Shown: one piece after another, positions 1 to 11,804 of the stretch
How the letters are laid out: each line of letters starts with the position of its first letter
Position numbering within the stretch: position 1 is the stretch's first letter
From: Blattamonas nauphoetae
Taxonomy: Eukaryota > Preaxostyla > Oxymonadida
NCBI GenBank assembly: GCA_033064195.1
Contig: JARBJD010000178.1
Location: 89,470-153,469 of the forward strand
DNA: 64,000 nucleotides
Reading direction: 5' to 3'
Notes under the pieces: generated by a model
Seen by the model: the letters and a program-made list of their open reading frames with translations, nothing else
Database searches by the model: none
Told to the model about the DNA's origin: nothing
Made by a program: the position numbers and the translations under genes

Positions 1-3000
1 TGAACACTCTCTCGCTTCTCTTGGAAGCGAATCATGTGGACACTCTCTCGCTTATCTTGAAGCGCATCTGTTCATCTCTTTCGGAAATAGTTCCAACCCC
101 ATCCATCACCGAGGGCGTATATCTTTCCTCACTTGTCATCCACCGCAACCTCTGCTTCAAACACTTTCTCATGATACTACGCGAATTCCTCATGGCTTGC
201 ACCACCTACATCATGGAAGCGTGATGTCGTGCTGCTCTTCATCTTCTTCCTTCACGAGTCCGACTGAAGAACTCATGAAACGTATCTGCTTCTCGTCTTG
301 ATGAGATTTTGACTGTGGAATGAACATTCGACGGGATAGCGATGGACTCGTTGGAGACGAGCTCCTGATTTGGACACGTCACGACTCCTGGGTTGTCGTC
401 TTGAATGCGATGTCATTCATCTCCTGTCTCACCGCGCCAGGCAGCTGACTTGAGCTGCAGAGTCGGGTTTGACGAGCTCAGATGTAATAGTCTCCTTGAT
501 TCCTCTTCACTCTGGTTGATTCATAGTATGTCCCCTGAGCGTCGCTGGGAGATTCTCAGGTTTACTGCCGGATGCAAATCTTTCTCAACACGCTTTTCCA
601 ACGAGAATGACGTTGTCCATCGTTCCGTCTTCCCTGTTCAGTGCTGCGCAGAGGGTACACTCAACATCAGTCCACATTGCGATGATCGAGTTCAAGATGA
701 CCCCATTATGTGTCCTTGTTCATTAGTATCCGGGAGACAGTGAACATACGCTTGCGATCGTCGTTCAAAAAATGTCTTTTACTGTTCGTGCCATGAGCAT
801 CTTGCCTGCGAGTCCATCCCTTCTCAGTGAAAACGATCGTTCCCGTTGAGTCATCTGATGATGTGAGAAACATCGTCCAATAATCTCACTTGAAGACTGG
901 ACCATTTCTTGATGGTTCCTTGCTGGACTCTCCTTGAGGCTCGAATTCGAAATGTCACCGAGGAATCTTGCTCCTTCTGGGTTGCGTTGCTTCAGATGGG
1001 TCGTTCCCTTCCTCTGTGTAGCCCCGTGTGCACCTGGCTATTTGACGTTGCCTTTCACTCTAACTCAGCCGACGCTTCGACAAGACTGTCTTTGCTCCGA
1101 AAGAAGGCGATGCGCCGATGAAACGCTGTCGTTCCTTCCTTTTCCGCATCTGTTTATCTCTTTCACTTTCTGCTCTCACCGACTGTCTGGCTTGGCACTT
1201 GCTCTGTCTTCGGTCAATCGTACGAAGAAAGGTGTATTGAGAGAACCATCCCATGCTCTCCAAGAAGCGAATTTCTGTTCCTCAGACTTGTCCTTCATGT
1301 TCTACAGACTGGAGGACGAAACATTGAGCCTGATAGTCGTGGCTGATATCTTCTTGACCTGCTCTTCTTCCATGTCGGAGCGAGTGGGTTGACCCGACTC
1401 ATTTCTGTTGTTTCACACTATCATTGTGATGATGGACCTGAATAATGTTTTGTCAGTTCCAACATCTTCCCACTTTGTGAACACGTCTGAGGTGGAGACT
1501 GGAGTAGCTCGACGGCTTCGTGTGGCTTCGGATTGCTCCATCTTTACTTCTTTCTGCCCTCTGGTATAACGCTTTCTGAAGTTGAGCTGTTGCGGTTGCC
1601 GTTTGAGTACATGTTCTCAGCTTGTGTCCATTCGAAATGTAAGTTGATCACAGTTTCCGAGTTGTCTAGGAATTACTCGAATTATCGGTGTCCATCGCTG
1701 ATCCCGGATTGGGACTCCGAAACAGTGGATTTCACGGATAAATTTCTTTCTTCCGTTTGGGAACGAGTGCTGGAAGATTTGGAATTGTTAACCCGTCCCG
1801 TCTTTGATTTGGATGGCTGCATTAAGGTCAAGATGATTTCTTTCCTGTTTTAGAGTATCACAGGGTTGTCGTGTTCCACTCCATTTTCTCACCAGATTTT
1901 GAGCGAGTACCAGCGTTCGGTGCTTAAGTACAACATGGTTGTCATGAATATCAGTTCATTCGATCTGAACATTCTGTCGTGGTCCCAAAGATGCGAAATA
2001 GTGTGGAGCTTTCTCTGTCGGTGAAATTCGAGGATGAAGAGTCACCCTGTCACAGCAAAATGTTCAAATCAGGTTTCTATGAGTTATTTGAAAGTGTATT
2101 TAGGTGTCATGCTGAAGGTCGTGGTCATTGTTTGGTGTTTTAGCTCTTCATGTTGTTGCTCGATCTGAATGTACTCCTGAATGGTTTTTGGTCGAACTTT
2201 AAAGAGCGTCTGCATTCTTCGGTTGGATCGAAGTGTATTTCGGATAGTCCTCATGCTAGTTGCTGCTTCTCAGATTGAGATGGGCCAATATTGAAATGGT
2301 TGTGGAAAAACGATATTTCCTCATTTCAGTCTTCCGAAATCGAAAATAAGTGGTTCTCATTTGACAACAGAGCATTAGTATCCATCTTTAGGTGACTTTT
2401 GAGGTTCTTGATCGCTGATTTAGTTCGCAAGAGCGGGGACCTCTTTGGCGATACCAACCCAAATATCTCGCTTGTAGTCCGAGGGCATCCCCACCTGGTG
2501 GGTGTTTGGTGACTTTGCTTGGCGTTAACCTTGTCGGGAAGGTCCACCGAACCACTTTGGTGACTTTGTCTTCGGAAGTCGGCTGTTTGCGTCCTATCTC
2601 GCTATTTGACCCTCCCGCAATCTGGTAGCGGGTAGAGATAAGACCTTTGCATTTTTTCATGTCGAAACTGTTTGTTGCGTGGTGGGAGTAGCACTCATGT
2701 TGATTGAGCCTACCCCCGTTCATGTATATGCCTCCGTTCGAAGAAAGTATTGAAACCCGGACGTAGTGTCTTGTTCCGTTTATTCTTTCGGTACTAACCC
2801 TCCAACTGGTACCTCCGTCAATCTTCGATGGATTATTTGGATTCAATTGCGTGGCGTCCTTTTGCCCACTTATCCCATCTTAGTCCTTATTGTTTCAGTA
2901 ACGGCACTATCTTGAGTGCGGACAAAGTTGTTGTACAGCTTGACCATTGTACTACGCTTGAGAGATGTCATTTCGTTGCGGATACATTCAAATGAAAACT

Positions 3001-3700
3001 ACGAGAAGTATCATTGATTGGCTTATTAGTCGTGTTAACGAGATAGTAATCGAAGATTGTCGGAGATAGTTTTGTAAAAACTAATGAGAATATCTATGAA
3101 GTTTGTTTGTGTAGATAGATCGGGCCACCCATTCTTCCACTTCCCCGTTGTGAGACTCAACAGTTGATGGCCCTGGTTTGGTTATGGTGTGAGCGGAGGG
3201 AACACCAATAACAGACACACACTTCGAGAACAAACAAACACGTGAGAGATGTGGACTGTTGGTAACATATTCAACACAGCTTCCGATTGTGGCCCGCCAG
3301 AAAGCCAGTTTTCTGAACTGTGCGTTGTGCATCCGACAGTCCACTGAGATGACTGATTCTGACTGACATTGCACACGCTTCACATCTCTTTGAGATCGCA
3401 CTACACAGACCTCACCTCTCTCCATGATGCTGATTGATCACAACCTACGTCAGACACGTTCATGTGTTCACATGGACGATCTTACCGCTCTTCTGTGACT
3501 GCTTTGAGGTGAGAACCACGATTTGTTATTGTTATCTGTTTTCTTTTTTTTCACAAACCAATCTTTATTTCCTGATTTTACCAAACTGATTTTCTCAGAA
3601 TATAATATTTTGAGAACAGGCTGGACATTGTGAAGGGGCAGATCGTGAAGTCGCTCGTGACATCGCTGGAGCTACCTCGAAATGGACTGTCGCGCTCAGC
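1..3700. other. gene-poor stretch, no recognisable gene
   Basis: Only short, mutually overlapping open stretches occur here, and none carries a motif I recognise. The longest (about 150 codons at 934-1392 plus and 2388-2846 minus) have no supporting neighbours, splice-consistent extensions or conserved blocks. The first 90 bases hold an imperfect direct repeat: an ACTCTCTCGCTT motif recurs about 36 bases apart. A GGTGACTTT motif recurs three times between about 2,390 and 2,570. I read this as decayed or intergenic DNA. Confidence 0.4.
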
Positions 3701-3719
3701 AGTGAGAAGCAAGAAAAGC

Positions 3720-3957
3720 GGGCTGGTACGATGTATTCGAACTTCGGAGGGTCGGGGGAGTGAAAGGGAACGAAGCAGGACTGTTGTCGATTTTGGATGA
3801 GTTTGGAGAGCGATATGGTCTGAATGTGTTGGAACGGGATCCCGATGCGGATGGCGAGGAAGCCGATGTGCGTGATATCGACACAGAACAAGTGGAGTCG
3901 GGAGTGGAAGCCGAGAGTGACGACGAAGAAATCGAATTGGAAAATCCACTTCAGTAG
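3720..3957 (+). CDS. acidic C-terminal exon of an unidentified protein (partial)
   Basis: An open frame runs into a stop at 3955-3957. It encodes a plausible globular segment (GLLSILDEFGERYGL) followed by a strongly acidic tail with DPDADGEE and ESDDEEIELE. The frame closes upstream near 3,700, so this would be the last exon of a longer plus-strand gene. An upstream exon around 3,600-3,700 in another frame is possible but I could not place the junction. Acidic tails like this are common in nuclear and chaperone-type proteins, which is not enough to name it. It lies about 100 bases before the flavodoxin/ferredoxin gene on the same strand. Confidence 0.3.
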
Positions 3958-4060
3958 CCTGTTTTTGCATGTCACCGATTTCGTTTTCACTCGATGTGCC
4001 TTTCTGAAGAGTGTTCTGTTTATTGTCGAGGCGTTCGGGACTGGAACCCATTGAAGAAAG

Positions 4061-5290
4061 ATGAGATTCACTCTGATTCATTTCTCCTCGACAGGAAACA
4101 CAAGAGCGGTTGCGAAGCTTCTTGAACACGACCTGACGACAAAGCACAACCATGAAGTGACACTGATTGACGGGATGGCGTTAATCAAAGACTTGCGCGT
4201 TGGTCAAAAAACACGACAAAAGTCGGACCCACTGTCGATATCGTCGACATCGCCTCTGCTGGTGTCGGCGCGCAGTGCGATATACCGGTCGGATGTTGTT
4301 GGTGTTGGGAGTTACACGACATTCGACATCCCAGCGCCTGGATTCGGAGACCTTTTCTCGGAAGAGTGTCTGCCGAAGAAATTCTTTGTGAACTTGCAGT
4401 ATTACTTTGGGTTTGCGACACAGGGAACGGCGAAGTCATCGGCAGCGCAGATTGCGGCAACAACAGTGGGAGAGAAGAACGGGAGCGCGCGATTTGCTGG
4501 AACTCTGATTGTGCAAGCGCCGGATTCCACGCCGGTGTGGGGGCCTCCGAAGCCGTTCATCGACCCGTGGAGTGCAGCGTCGGTGAAGAAGATCCACGAC
4601 TTTGCAGACCAGCTGAATTCAGTTGTGAATCAAGATGGAAAAACACCGAAGCTGGTTCTGAAGCCGAAGGCATACAAAGGATCAGATCCACAGAAGATGA
4701 TGTCAAAGATGCTGAAGACGCCGAAAATCGATGCGGAGAAGTGCATCAAGTGCGGGAAGTGTGCTCGGGAATGCCCGTACAACGCGATCAGCCTGAAGGG
4801 GGACATTGAGAATGGGTATCCTGTTGTGGATGGGGAGCTGTGCTGGGCGTGTGGGCGGTGCTATCACGACTGCCCGCAAGAAGCGATTTCGATGCGTCTG
4901 TGTGTGTCGGAGAAGCGTTCTAGAGTGAACACGCAACTTCTGCCGGAAACGGAGTCGGAAGCGATTGGGACGGGGAAATGGGCGACAACGCGTGTTCCGG
5001 AAGGGATGACCGCGACGACGTCGAAGGCGGGTCAGCTGCGGACGCTGCACCGAACGCTTCTTGGAGTGCGTTGGTTGGAGTATCTGGTGCTTGTGTTGGG
5101 GATTGTGGGGGTTGTGTGTGGGGTTTATCGGGTGTTCCCGTCGAACCCTGCGGAGAAGTGGGGAGAGGTGAAGGGTCGGGTGGTGTCGGAGGCAGGGAAG
5201 ATTCGGACGAAGCTGGCCGAAGCGAAAGCGAAGCGAAAAGGAGTAAGGATTGAGAGTGAGTGCGAGAGAAAGCGGAGGTGGCGCAGATAA
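4061..5290 (+). CDS. flavodoxin / double 4Fe-4S ferredoxin fusion with C-terminal membrane anchor
   Basis: Single-exon gene of 409 codons. The N-terminus (FSSTGNTRAVA, about residues 8-18) is a flavodoxin-like FMN phosphate loop. Residues 75-180 follow the pattern of EFR1-type flavodoxin domains (SDVVGVGSYTTFD). Two classic 4Fe-4S motifs follow at about 230-275: CIKCGKCARECP and CWACGRCYHDCP. A single hydrophobic segment (EYLVLVLGIVGVVCGVYRVF) lies about 60 residues from the end and is followed by a basic tail. This suggests a membrane-anchored protein with the redox domains on the other face. Such fusions pass low-potential electrons between FMN and iron-sulfur partners and are typical of anaerobes and anaerobic protists. 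The electron partner and the membrane are unknown. The segment around residues 45-70 fits the family poorly and could hide an unspliced intron. Confidence 0.85.
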   Translation: MRFTLIHFSSTGNTRAVAKLLEHDLTTKHNHEVTLIDGMALIKDLRVGQKTRQKSDPLSISSTSPLLVSARSAIYRSDVVGVGSYTTFDIPAPGFGDLFSEECLPKKFFVNLQYYFGFATQGTAKSSAAQIAATTVGEKNGSARFAGTLIVQAPDSTPVWGPPKPFIDPWSAASVKKIHDFADQLNSVVNQDGKTPKLVLKPKAYKGSDPQKMMSKMLKTPKIDAEKCIKCGKCARECPYNAISLKGDIENGYPVVDGELCWACGRCYHDCPQEAISMRLCVSEKRSRVNTQLLPETESEAIGTGKWATTRVPEGMTATTSKAGQLRTLHRTLLGVRWLEYLVLVLGIVGVVCGVYRVFPSNPAEKWGEVKGRVVSEAGKIRTKLAEAKAKRKGVRIESECERKRRWRR

Positions 5291-5641
5291 AGGTGGATTG
5301 TGATTGATTGTGTCAGATCCCACCAATTGAATGGGTGATCGCCTTCTCCAAGTCTCTCTATTCACTGATTGTTTCTTCGATTTCTTTCATTCTCTCTGGC
5401 CATCTCACCTTATAGCTCAACAATTTCAATTTTTCTGCAAAGGAAACTTCAAAATAATGCCAAAAAAGTGAAGAAAAGTGGACAAAAACTGGTTTTGACA
5501 CGTTATTGACGGATATTCCGCGAGTTTCTCGAAATTCAATCAGATGCGGCAAAAGTTGAGGAACTCATCATAAAATGAAATGAACAAATCGAAAGAAAAA
5601 CAAAGACCTAATAAGAAACTGTGATGTAAAAAGAGATCCGC

Positions 5642-7237
5642 TCACACCCAACCAGAATTAGCCTTATTGAAACTTTTATGAGCTGGAATGGGAGCTGAGG
5701 AGTAGCTCCCGGGTCCTGGAGGAGTGTTTTCTCTTCTCCTCGTCGAATAAATCGGAGAATTCTGACTGTCGAAAACAGCGTCTTTCTGCACAGCATGCTT
5801 CTTCCCATGTTGAAACCGTTGCGTCGTGGACGTGAACGACGATGAGGGGTGCATTTCCTTTTGTTGGATCCGACTTAACAATGCAGCGGGCATCGTTCCT
5901 GGTTTCCGGCGACGATCTCCCCATGTCACCTGTTCGAGAACTTCCTCGGGATTCTCACCTCGTGGTGACAGTCCTTCAAGTGATCCTGTTGCATATACAC
6001 GCGGAGTGAGGGCTGTTCTGTTCTTTCCGTACAGTTTGGCTTTGTGTGTCGAAGGAGGCGAGATATCGTGGGCGTTTCGTGGCGGACTGTCGAAAACAGT
6101 GTCATTCGGATCAAGTTCAGCGTGGTCCAGCAGATGGCTGGAAAAGGCACTGGGAAGATCGTAACTTCCAGGCCCAGGGACTTGTTCCTTTGGAGGCGCA
6201 AACGACGAAAAATAGCGTTCTTTCCGGATTGGAGCAAAGAAGGAGGACGGATTGGCGGATGAGGCGGTTTGGGAGAGGGTCGAGATGGGTTTTGGGTCAT
6301 ACGAACCAGGATCTGGTGTCTCGTTCTTTGGTCTCTTGAACCGTTTTGTTTTCGACTTGAAAGTAGAGGAAGGCTGTGGTTGTTGAGAAGAACCTGAGCT
6401 GCGAGGGGTGATGGGTGAATTGAGGTCATAGTTGCCAGGTCCAGGGACCCATGGGTTTTGTGGTTCGAGGGCGGATGTGGTACGAGTGGAGAGGGAGAGG
6501 AAGCCAGAGGCGAGTGAGGTGGGCTTATTGGCGGGATAGTCGGTGAGGATGGATGGCTGGGAAGAGGAGAGGGCGATGAAAGATGTCGGTGATGGGGGAA
6601 GTGAAATAATGTTGAAATACAAACAGTGTACGCTCCAGGACCAGGGCTGACAGATTTGGAGCGATATGTAGCGATTGGAGTGGCAAATGACGATGTGACA
6701 GCTCTGAAGCGAATCAAAGAGAAGAGAGGGTGAAAAGTGAAGAGATGAACACTTTCCCGAAGTCAAAATCGGAGAATCGTACGACCCTGGGCCAACATTG
6801 CTTGATTTTGGCTTGTCAAAGCGACGAGTCTGGAGTGAGACGATGAGCGAGAAGATGAACAAACCGAGGAGGCAAATGAGCCTGTGCCTTTCTTTGAATA
6901 TGAGGATGATTCAAGGACATAATTGGATGGAGTGAAATATGCCCCCGGGTCAGGTGCATTTGTGCTCTGGATGGAGAATGAGACGGTTTTCATGTTTGGA
7001 ATGAATACAAACTCTATTGGAAGTAAATCGAGGCGAATTTCGAGAGAAACCATATTTCTCTTTCGATGTCGGAGATATTCGACCAGATATAGTTGTTGAT
7101 CGAACGTCCGGGCTTCCCAATGTTGATGTTGGTCCTGTTCGAGAAAAATGAAATAGAGAGGAAAGACTACCTTTTCTTATATTTCCATGATGTTGTAATC
7201 CAGTGCTGCGAAGATTAGGATATGATTTCGTGCTCAT
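5642..7237 (-). CDS. PG-rich (SHIPPO / sperm-tail PG-rich repeat) axonemal protein
   Basis: Six-exon gene read on the minus strand from ATG at 7237 to a stop at 5642. The five introns are about 35-68 bases with GT-AG ends (for example 7,135-7,170), and all keep the frame. The protein has repeated STPG motifs: PDPGAYF, VGPGSYD, PGPGAYT, PGPGNYD, PDPGSYDPKP, PGPGSYD and PPGPGSYS. They are separated by Ser/Thr/Lys-rich linkers containing aromatic-Lys blocks such as RRFDKPK and KTKRFKRPK. STPG/SHIPPO proteins bind or sit within axonemal and cortical microtubules, so this one is consistent with a flagellated cell. It lies tail-to-tail with the flavodoxin gene. Both strands are open across parts of it because of the repeat composition. 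I take the minus strand as coding because the repeats and splice sites are there. Confidence 0.82.
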
Positions 7238-7426
7238 TAAGAGATAAACAAATGATCCAGTCCATAAGAAGCCGCTTTCGAATCGAGTCACACTGTTTTC
7301 TCTTGTCTTTTCATCACTTCATATTCGTGCACATATTATTCACTGTTTTGATGCAATTGATGTTCGATTTCATATATTTGTGATGAAGTGATGTGATTCC
7401 ACCATTTTTTTTGTCATCTGCGTCAA

Positions 7427-8132
7427 ATGATCTCAGCACTCTTATGCCTTGTTGCTGTCACAGCTCCCATTGGTGTTCGTTATGACCATCCCCAGAAGCT
7501 CCCAATTGAAGCCCTCTCAATCCAAACAGCGGACACTCGACTGGACTTCGAAGTTGAGGTCGCCGAGTCTTACATGGACAGAATAATCGGTCTGATGTGG
7601 CGAAAACACATAGAAGACAATGAGGGAATGATTTTTATCTTCCCAAAGAAGGATAAAGTATCCTCTTTGTCTTCGTTCAAGTGTCTTTTGATCGCTCTCA
7701 TTCTCCGCAAATAATACCTATCCCCTCTTTCTAATCCCTTTATCAGTTGTCATTTTGGATGAGGAACACTTTGGTCTCTCTTGATGTTCTGTACATCGAT
7801 GACGATGGCAAAATCGTCACCATCCATGAGAACTCCGAACCTCTGTCAGAAGTCCCTCGAGGCACTGGTTTGAATTCATATCTTTGAAGCCACTTGGCGA
7901 TTCATTGTTTTGTGTTGCCTCTTTTTTCGATTTTTCTTTTTTCTTATCCACTTGTTGCTTTGACATTTCTTGCCTCTATTCTTCAGATACTCCATGCAGA
8001 ATCGCCCTAGAGCTCAAGGGTGGAACATGCGCTGCAATGGGAATCCATATTGGTGATTATGTCACTTCAGATTCCCTAATCAAACTCGGAATCGGAAAGA
8101 AGCCTGCAGACTCTGCTTCTGAGACACCGTGA
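7427..8132 (+). CDS. DUF192 (COG1430) family protein, probably secreted or organellar
   Basis: Three exons: 7427-7657, 7747-7867 and 7987-8132, with GT-AG introns of 89 and 119 bases. The spliced protein of about 165 residues starts with a hydrophobic leader (ISALLCLVAVTAPIGV), likely a signal peptide. It then shows the DUF192 core: FEVEVAESYMDRIIGLMWR, GMIFIFP, SFWMRNTLVSLDVLYIDDDG, NSEPLSEVP and ALELKGGTCAAMGIHIGD. These blocks match the usual family order (GLM-R, FWM-N, LD, aP, LEL--G). The biochemical role of DUF192 is not settled. The family is mainly bacterial and archaeal, so a eukaryotic copy with short introns is a candidate for old transfer (inference). It stands between the divergently read SHIPPO gene and the casein kinase gene. 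Confidence 0.85.
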
Positions 8133-8247
8133 TTGCTTCTTCTCTTCAATTACATGTTCATCTTCTTCCTTATGCCCTTTGGCATTTCGTTGCTCTTCTT
8201 TTGAAACCACTGTAAGATCATTTTTTTTGGGCGAGATCGCCACCGAA

Positions 8248-10267
8248 ATGACAGAATCAAAAGCTGCCCCACCGGAAAAGTGGGTTCTTAACAAACGATA
8301 TCTTGTTTTTGGTTCCGCGTCCTTGGGAGCAGGAGCTTTTGGAACCATATACAAAGCTGTCGATCTCTTCTCTGCCGACGATTTTGCTGTGAAGCTTGAG
8401 AAGGAGGATGTGATACAGCCTCAATTACCAATGGAGGCTCGTCTTTATTCAGTGATGAAGAATACCAGTCACGTGCCAAAGATGGAATACTTCGGCTCAC
8501 AAGATGGTTTCAATGCACTTGTCATGGGGCTGATGGGCCCCTCATTAGAAGAATTATTTGTCCGATGCAGAAGAACATTCTGTCTCCGGACAGTCTGTTT
8601 CCTCATGCTACAGCTCCTCGATCGAGTCGAGTCGATTCATCAGCACTGCTTCGTTCATCGGGATTTGAAGCCAGATAACTTTGTGATTGGACGTGGACAG
8701 GAAGAGAATAAAGTGTTTTTGATTGATCTTGGCCTGTGCAAGCGATATTGCGACACAAAAACAAGGGTTCATGTTCCTTTCCGCGATAAGAAAGGATTGA
8801 CGGGAACAATTCGATATGTCAGCGTGGTATGATCTGAGCAATGTTAATCTCATTTTTTTCCTGTTCACTATTTTCAATCGTCAATTTACTCTCTTAGAAC
8901 ACTCACAAAGGCATCGAACAAACACGACGCGATGATCTCGAGTCACTCGGGTATATGATGATATACTTCATGAATGGGAGCCTTCCGTGGATGGGAGTGC
9001 GAGCCCAAAATAGGAAGACAAAATACCAGCGTATTGGAGAAATAAAGGCTCGAACATCCATCGAAGAACTCTGCAAGTACCAACCAGAAGAATTTGTGTC
9101 CTATTTCAAATACGTTCGAGGTATCACTTCAGATTTCTTTATTTCGATGATATCATCCTCATTTTCAACTTTTCACATCGTTCAATCCTTTTTATGAACC
9201 ATTCCTCCTCTCCTCTGTCAGGCCTTGCTTACGATGAAGACCCCAACTATAGTTATCTCCGACGTCTGTTTAAGGACCTTCTCCGAAAGGAAGGTTATGA
9301 GATGAACGGCATCTTCGAATGGCATGGTGGGGGAGTGATCCGACTCCCTGGCTCCCTTTATCCGGGAAAAGAATACCGAATCTTCGTCCCATCCCCCATG
9401 GAAGCACAAAGGATGATATTACGAAAGAAAGAAAAGGAGAGATTGCATGATGATCTTGTCAAAGAGCAACAAGCCGAGAAGCGAAAGATCGAGGCCTATC
9501 TTCGCCTGCACCCACACTCCGCAAATGCCAAAGAGGCATTGAAACAGTTGAGTACCCCCATTCGGTTTACTCCCGAAGGGGATCTTGTTGCACGAGGAGA
9601 AGTGGCTTTCAAACTTCCAACGGAGGAACTCGAGATTGAGCTGTATGGATTCAAGAAATGGGAAGAAGCTATTGGAGCGAAAATTGAGCGTGTGCCAAGG
9701 AAGTCAGATGATGACCTTTGGTGGAAGAACGAGCGTGCTCTTCAAGATCGCCAGATCCGACAACCACAATTTGCACATCAAGATGGCGGACAGTCCGAAG
9801 ATTCGGAAGAACTGGAATCCCACGATCGGAGAAGCTCGGCAATGATTCAGGGAATGAGTGAGAGATACCAGAAGGATCTGGAAAGATTGGGGCTCGGATC
9901 GGCCAAGGAAAGTGGGGAAAAGATGTTTAACGATACTCAAATGGGCGCCTTGTTGGATAGCATTGCATCATCGGTGGAAGAATCTGTTGAGCAAGAGGAG
10001 ATAATTGCGGAGCTCAGGCGGGTTCCATCAGATCCAGAAACGGAAATTCATCATAACACAGCAGACAGTAAGGGGTCAGATGATGAGAAAAGCGAGTCTG
10101 AGAGGGGGGATGATTTGAAAGAAGAAGATTTGTTGATGATAGCAATGCTGACGAAGGATCAAACGAAACACACAAACCTTGCCACAGCAAGTGGAAATTC
10201 GGAGAATCAGACGACGCCAACCGAAAGGATTCAGGAACTGCTGTTGTTTGAGGAGAAGAATACTTGA
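8248..10267 (+). CDS. casein kinase 1 family Ser/Thr protein kinase with long C-terminal tail
   Basis: Three exons: 8248-8826, 8899-9120 and 9222-10267; the introns are 72 and 101 bases. I chose the ATG at 8248 because of its context (gccaccgaaATG); an in-frame ATG at 8179 would add 23 residues. CK1 hallmarks are all present: glycine loop [11 protein letters not shown], lysine in [18 protein letters not shown] catalytic loop, [10 protein letters not shown] then [21 protein letters not shown], and SLPWMGV. The metal-binding DFG is DLG ([10 protein letters not shown]). After the kinase fold, about 270 residues of charged, partly coiled tail follow, including a basic [17 protein letters not shown] helix and an acidic Ser/Glu/Asp end. 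CK1 kinases phosphorylate acidic or primed sites. The tail probably governs localisation or inhibition (inference). Confidence 0.9.
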
Positions 10268-11804
10268 TGATTAACGGTAGTTGTTGATTTTATCGTCAAT
10301 TTTGTTTTCACTGTGTTTGAACTAATACCATTGTTTTTTTACACGTTTCGCCACCCTATTACATCACGACTTTGTATCAAGATGAAGATGTCAAGAAAGG
10401 ATCCGAATATATTCCTATATATCATCCAGAAACGACTTCAGATCCGATTCGATCGAATATCTCCTCGATTATATGAGAGAGAGTCCAAGAGATTGTCTTT
10501 TCTATAGCTGTCTGGCTTGGCCTGGCCTACCTGTTTTTTCCAGAAAGACAGTGCCAGCCACTGGCCTGGTGTGTACCAATGATGGGTACGAGATCTTAAT
10601 TCAACTCACTGGAAAACACGACAAAGAGGATAATCAGAGTTTCTGATGAAGGTAGTGAGACAGGAATATAGTTTCACAGGGTCATTCATCATCATTTCTA
10701 CCTTCTTATCTGTGTCACAAGTCACTTTTTCAAATCATGGGTTGATCAAGACCGACTTCTTAGAAAGGCTGTTTTTGTTCCTCTGTCAATTTCATTCGAT
10801 TCTACATTGTATTCCAGTCTTTTTTCCATTGGAATACCTCTCATTCTCTTCCTATTCTCAGCGATCGATCTTTCAATGTCACCCCGTGTTAATTGGGGTA
10901 TCAATGCCCAAAACCCCTCCTAAAGCACTCTTCGGCCCATACAGAAGAAAATCCACACGAATCAGGTTCTGGTTATCACTCTTGCACAAGTATTTCACCA
11001 ATTCTGTCCAATCATTCAGATTCTCAGGATCGTACTCATACACAACTAATTGATCCGAAAACGTGTTGATCCCACAAAACGCATGTATTTCCAACGGTAT
11101 CTTTCATTCTTTCAGACATTATTTTGGTTTAGAGACTCCATCTCTCCTTCTGACAAAGCCCGCGTCTATTTCTCCTTTAAGTCGCTCCAACGAACTTAAC
11201 TCCCCTCATACATGATGAAAGAGCGATCTTGATGAAAAGATCAAACCAGATACATGGTATATGTGGTCTTGTATCACAAATCACCCACCCTTTTCACAGT
11301 TCCTTTTTTGACTTCTTCTTTGAGATATCTCTCTCTAATCCGTTCTTATCTGTTTATATTTGTCGACATTCTCCTTCCTCTGGAGTTTTGTCTTTTCATT
11401 TCACCTTCATTCCCCATTTGTTTGGAACTTTTCCATTAAACACCACCTCATCCGTCTCAGCCAATAATAATCTTCAAGTCGAAGTAAAATGAGAGCATAA
11501 CATGTTTCCACACATATAGAGAGCGATTCAAGACCTATCTAGAATCAAGTTGTGATCGATCCCATATTTGTTGAAAATTGGCAAATTGGCATCACAAAAA
11601 TGCAGGCCATACAGCTATACTCTTTTCACACATAACAAAATTAGTACGTCTCCCCTCATTCACAGCCTCCTTATATGATTCCATTTCCATTTTGAATCAG
11701 GCCCCTAATCCTTGCGATGGATTTGATTTCTCTCTCAGACATTCAGGACTCGTCAGATGGTTTCTTTCTCCTTCTATCCCTTTATCAACTCTTTTCTGAC
11801 AGGA
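10268..11804. other. intergenic stretch between two kinase-type genes
   Basis: No gene can be supported. A minus-strand open stretch at 10,879-11,094 looks protein-like (VVYEYDPENLNDWTELVKYL) and could be an isolated exon, but I find no start or continuation. T-rich plus-strand stretches around 10,650-11,500 contain no motif. The N-lobe of the kinase-like gene that follows would be expected here and was not found. Confidence 0.35.

Noticed and set aside
3578-5365. Minus-strand open frames of 158-220 codons opposite the acidic exon and the flavodoxin/ferredoxin gene
   Set aside because: They are Arg/Pro/His-rich mirror images of a GC-rich coding strand that has clear flavodoxin and 4Fe-4S motifs.
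10500-10585. GGCCTGG-rich inverted motifs as a structured RNA
   Set aside because: The pairing is imperfect and short, and no conserved RNA family pattern is visible.
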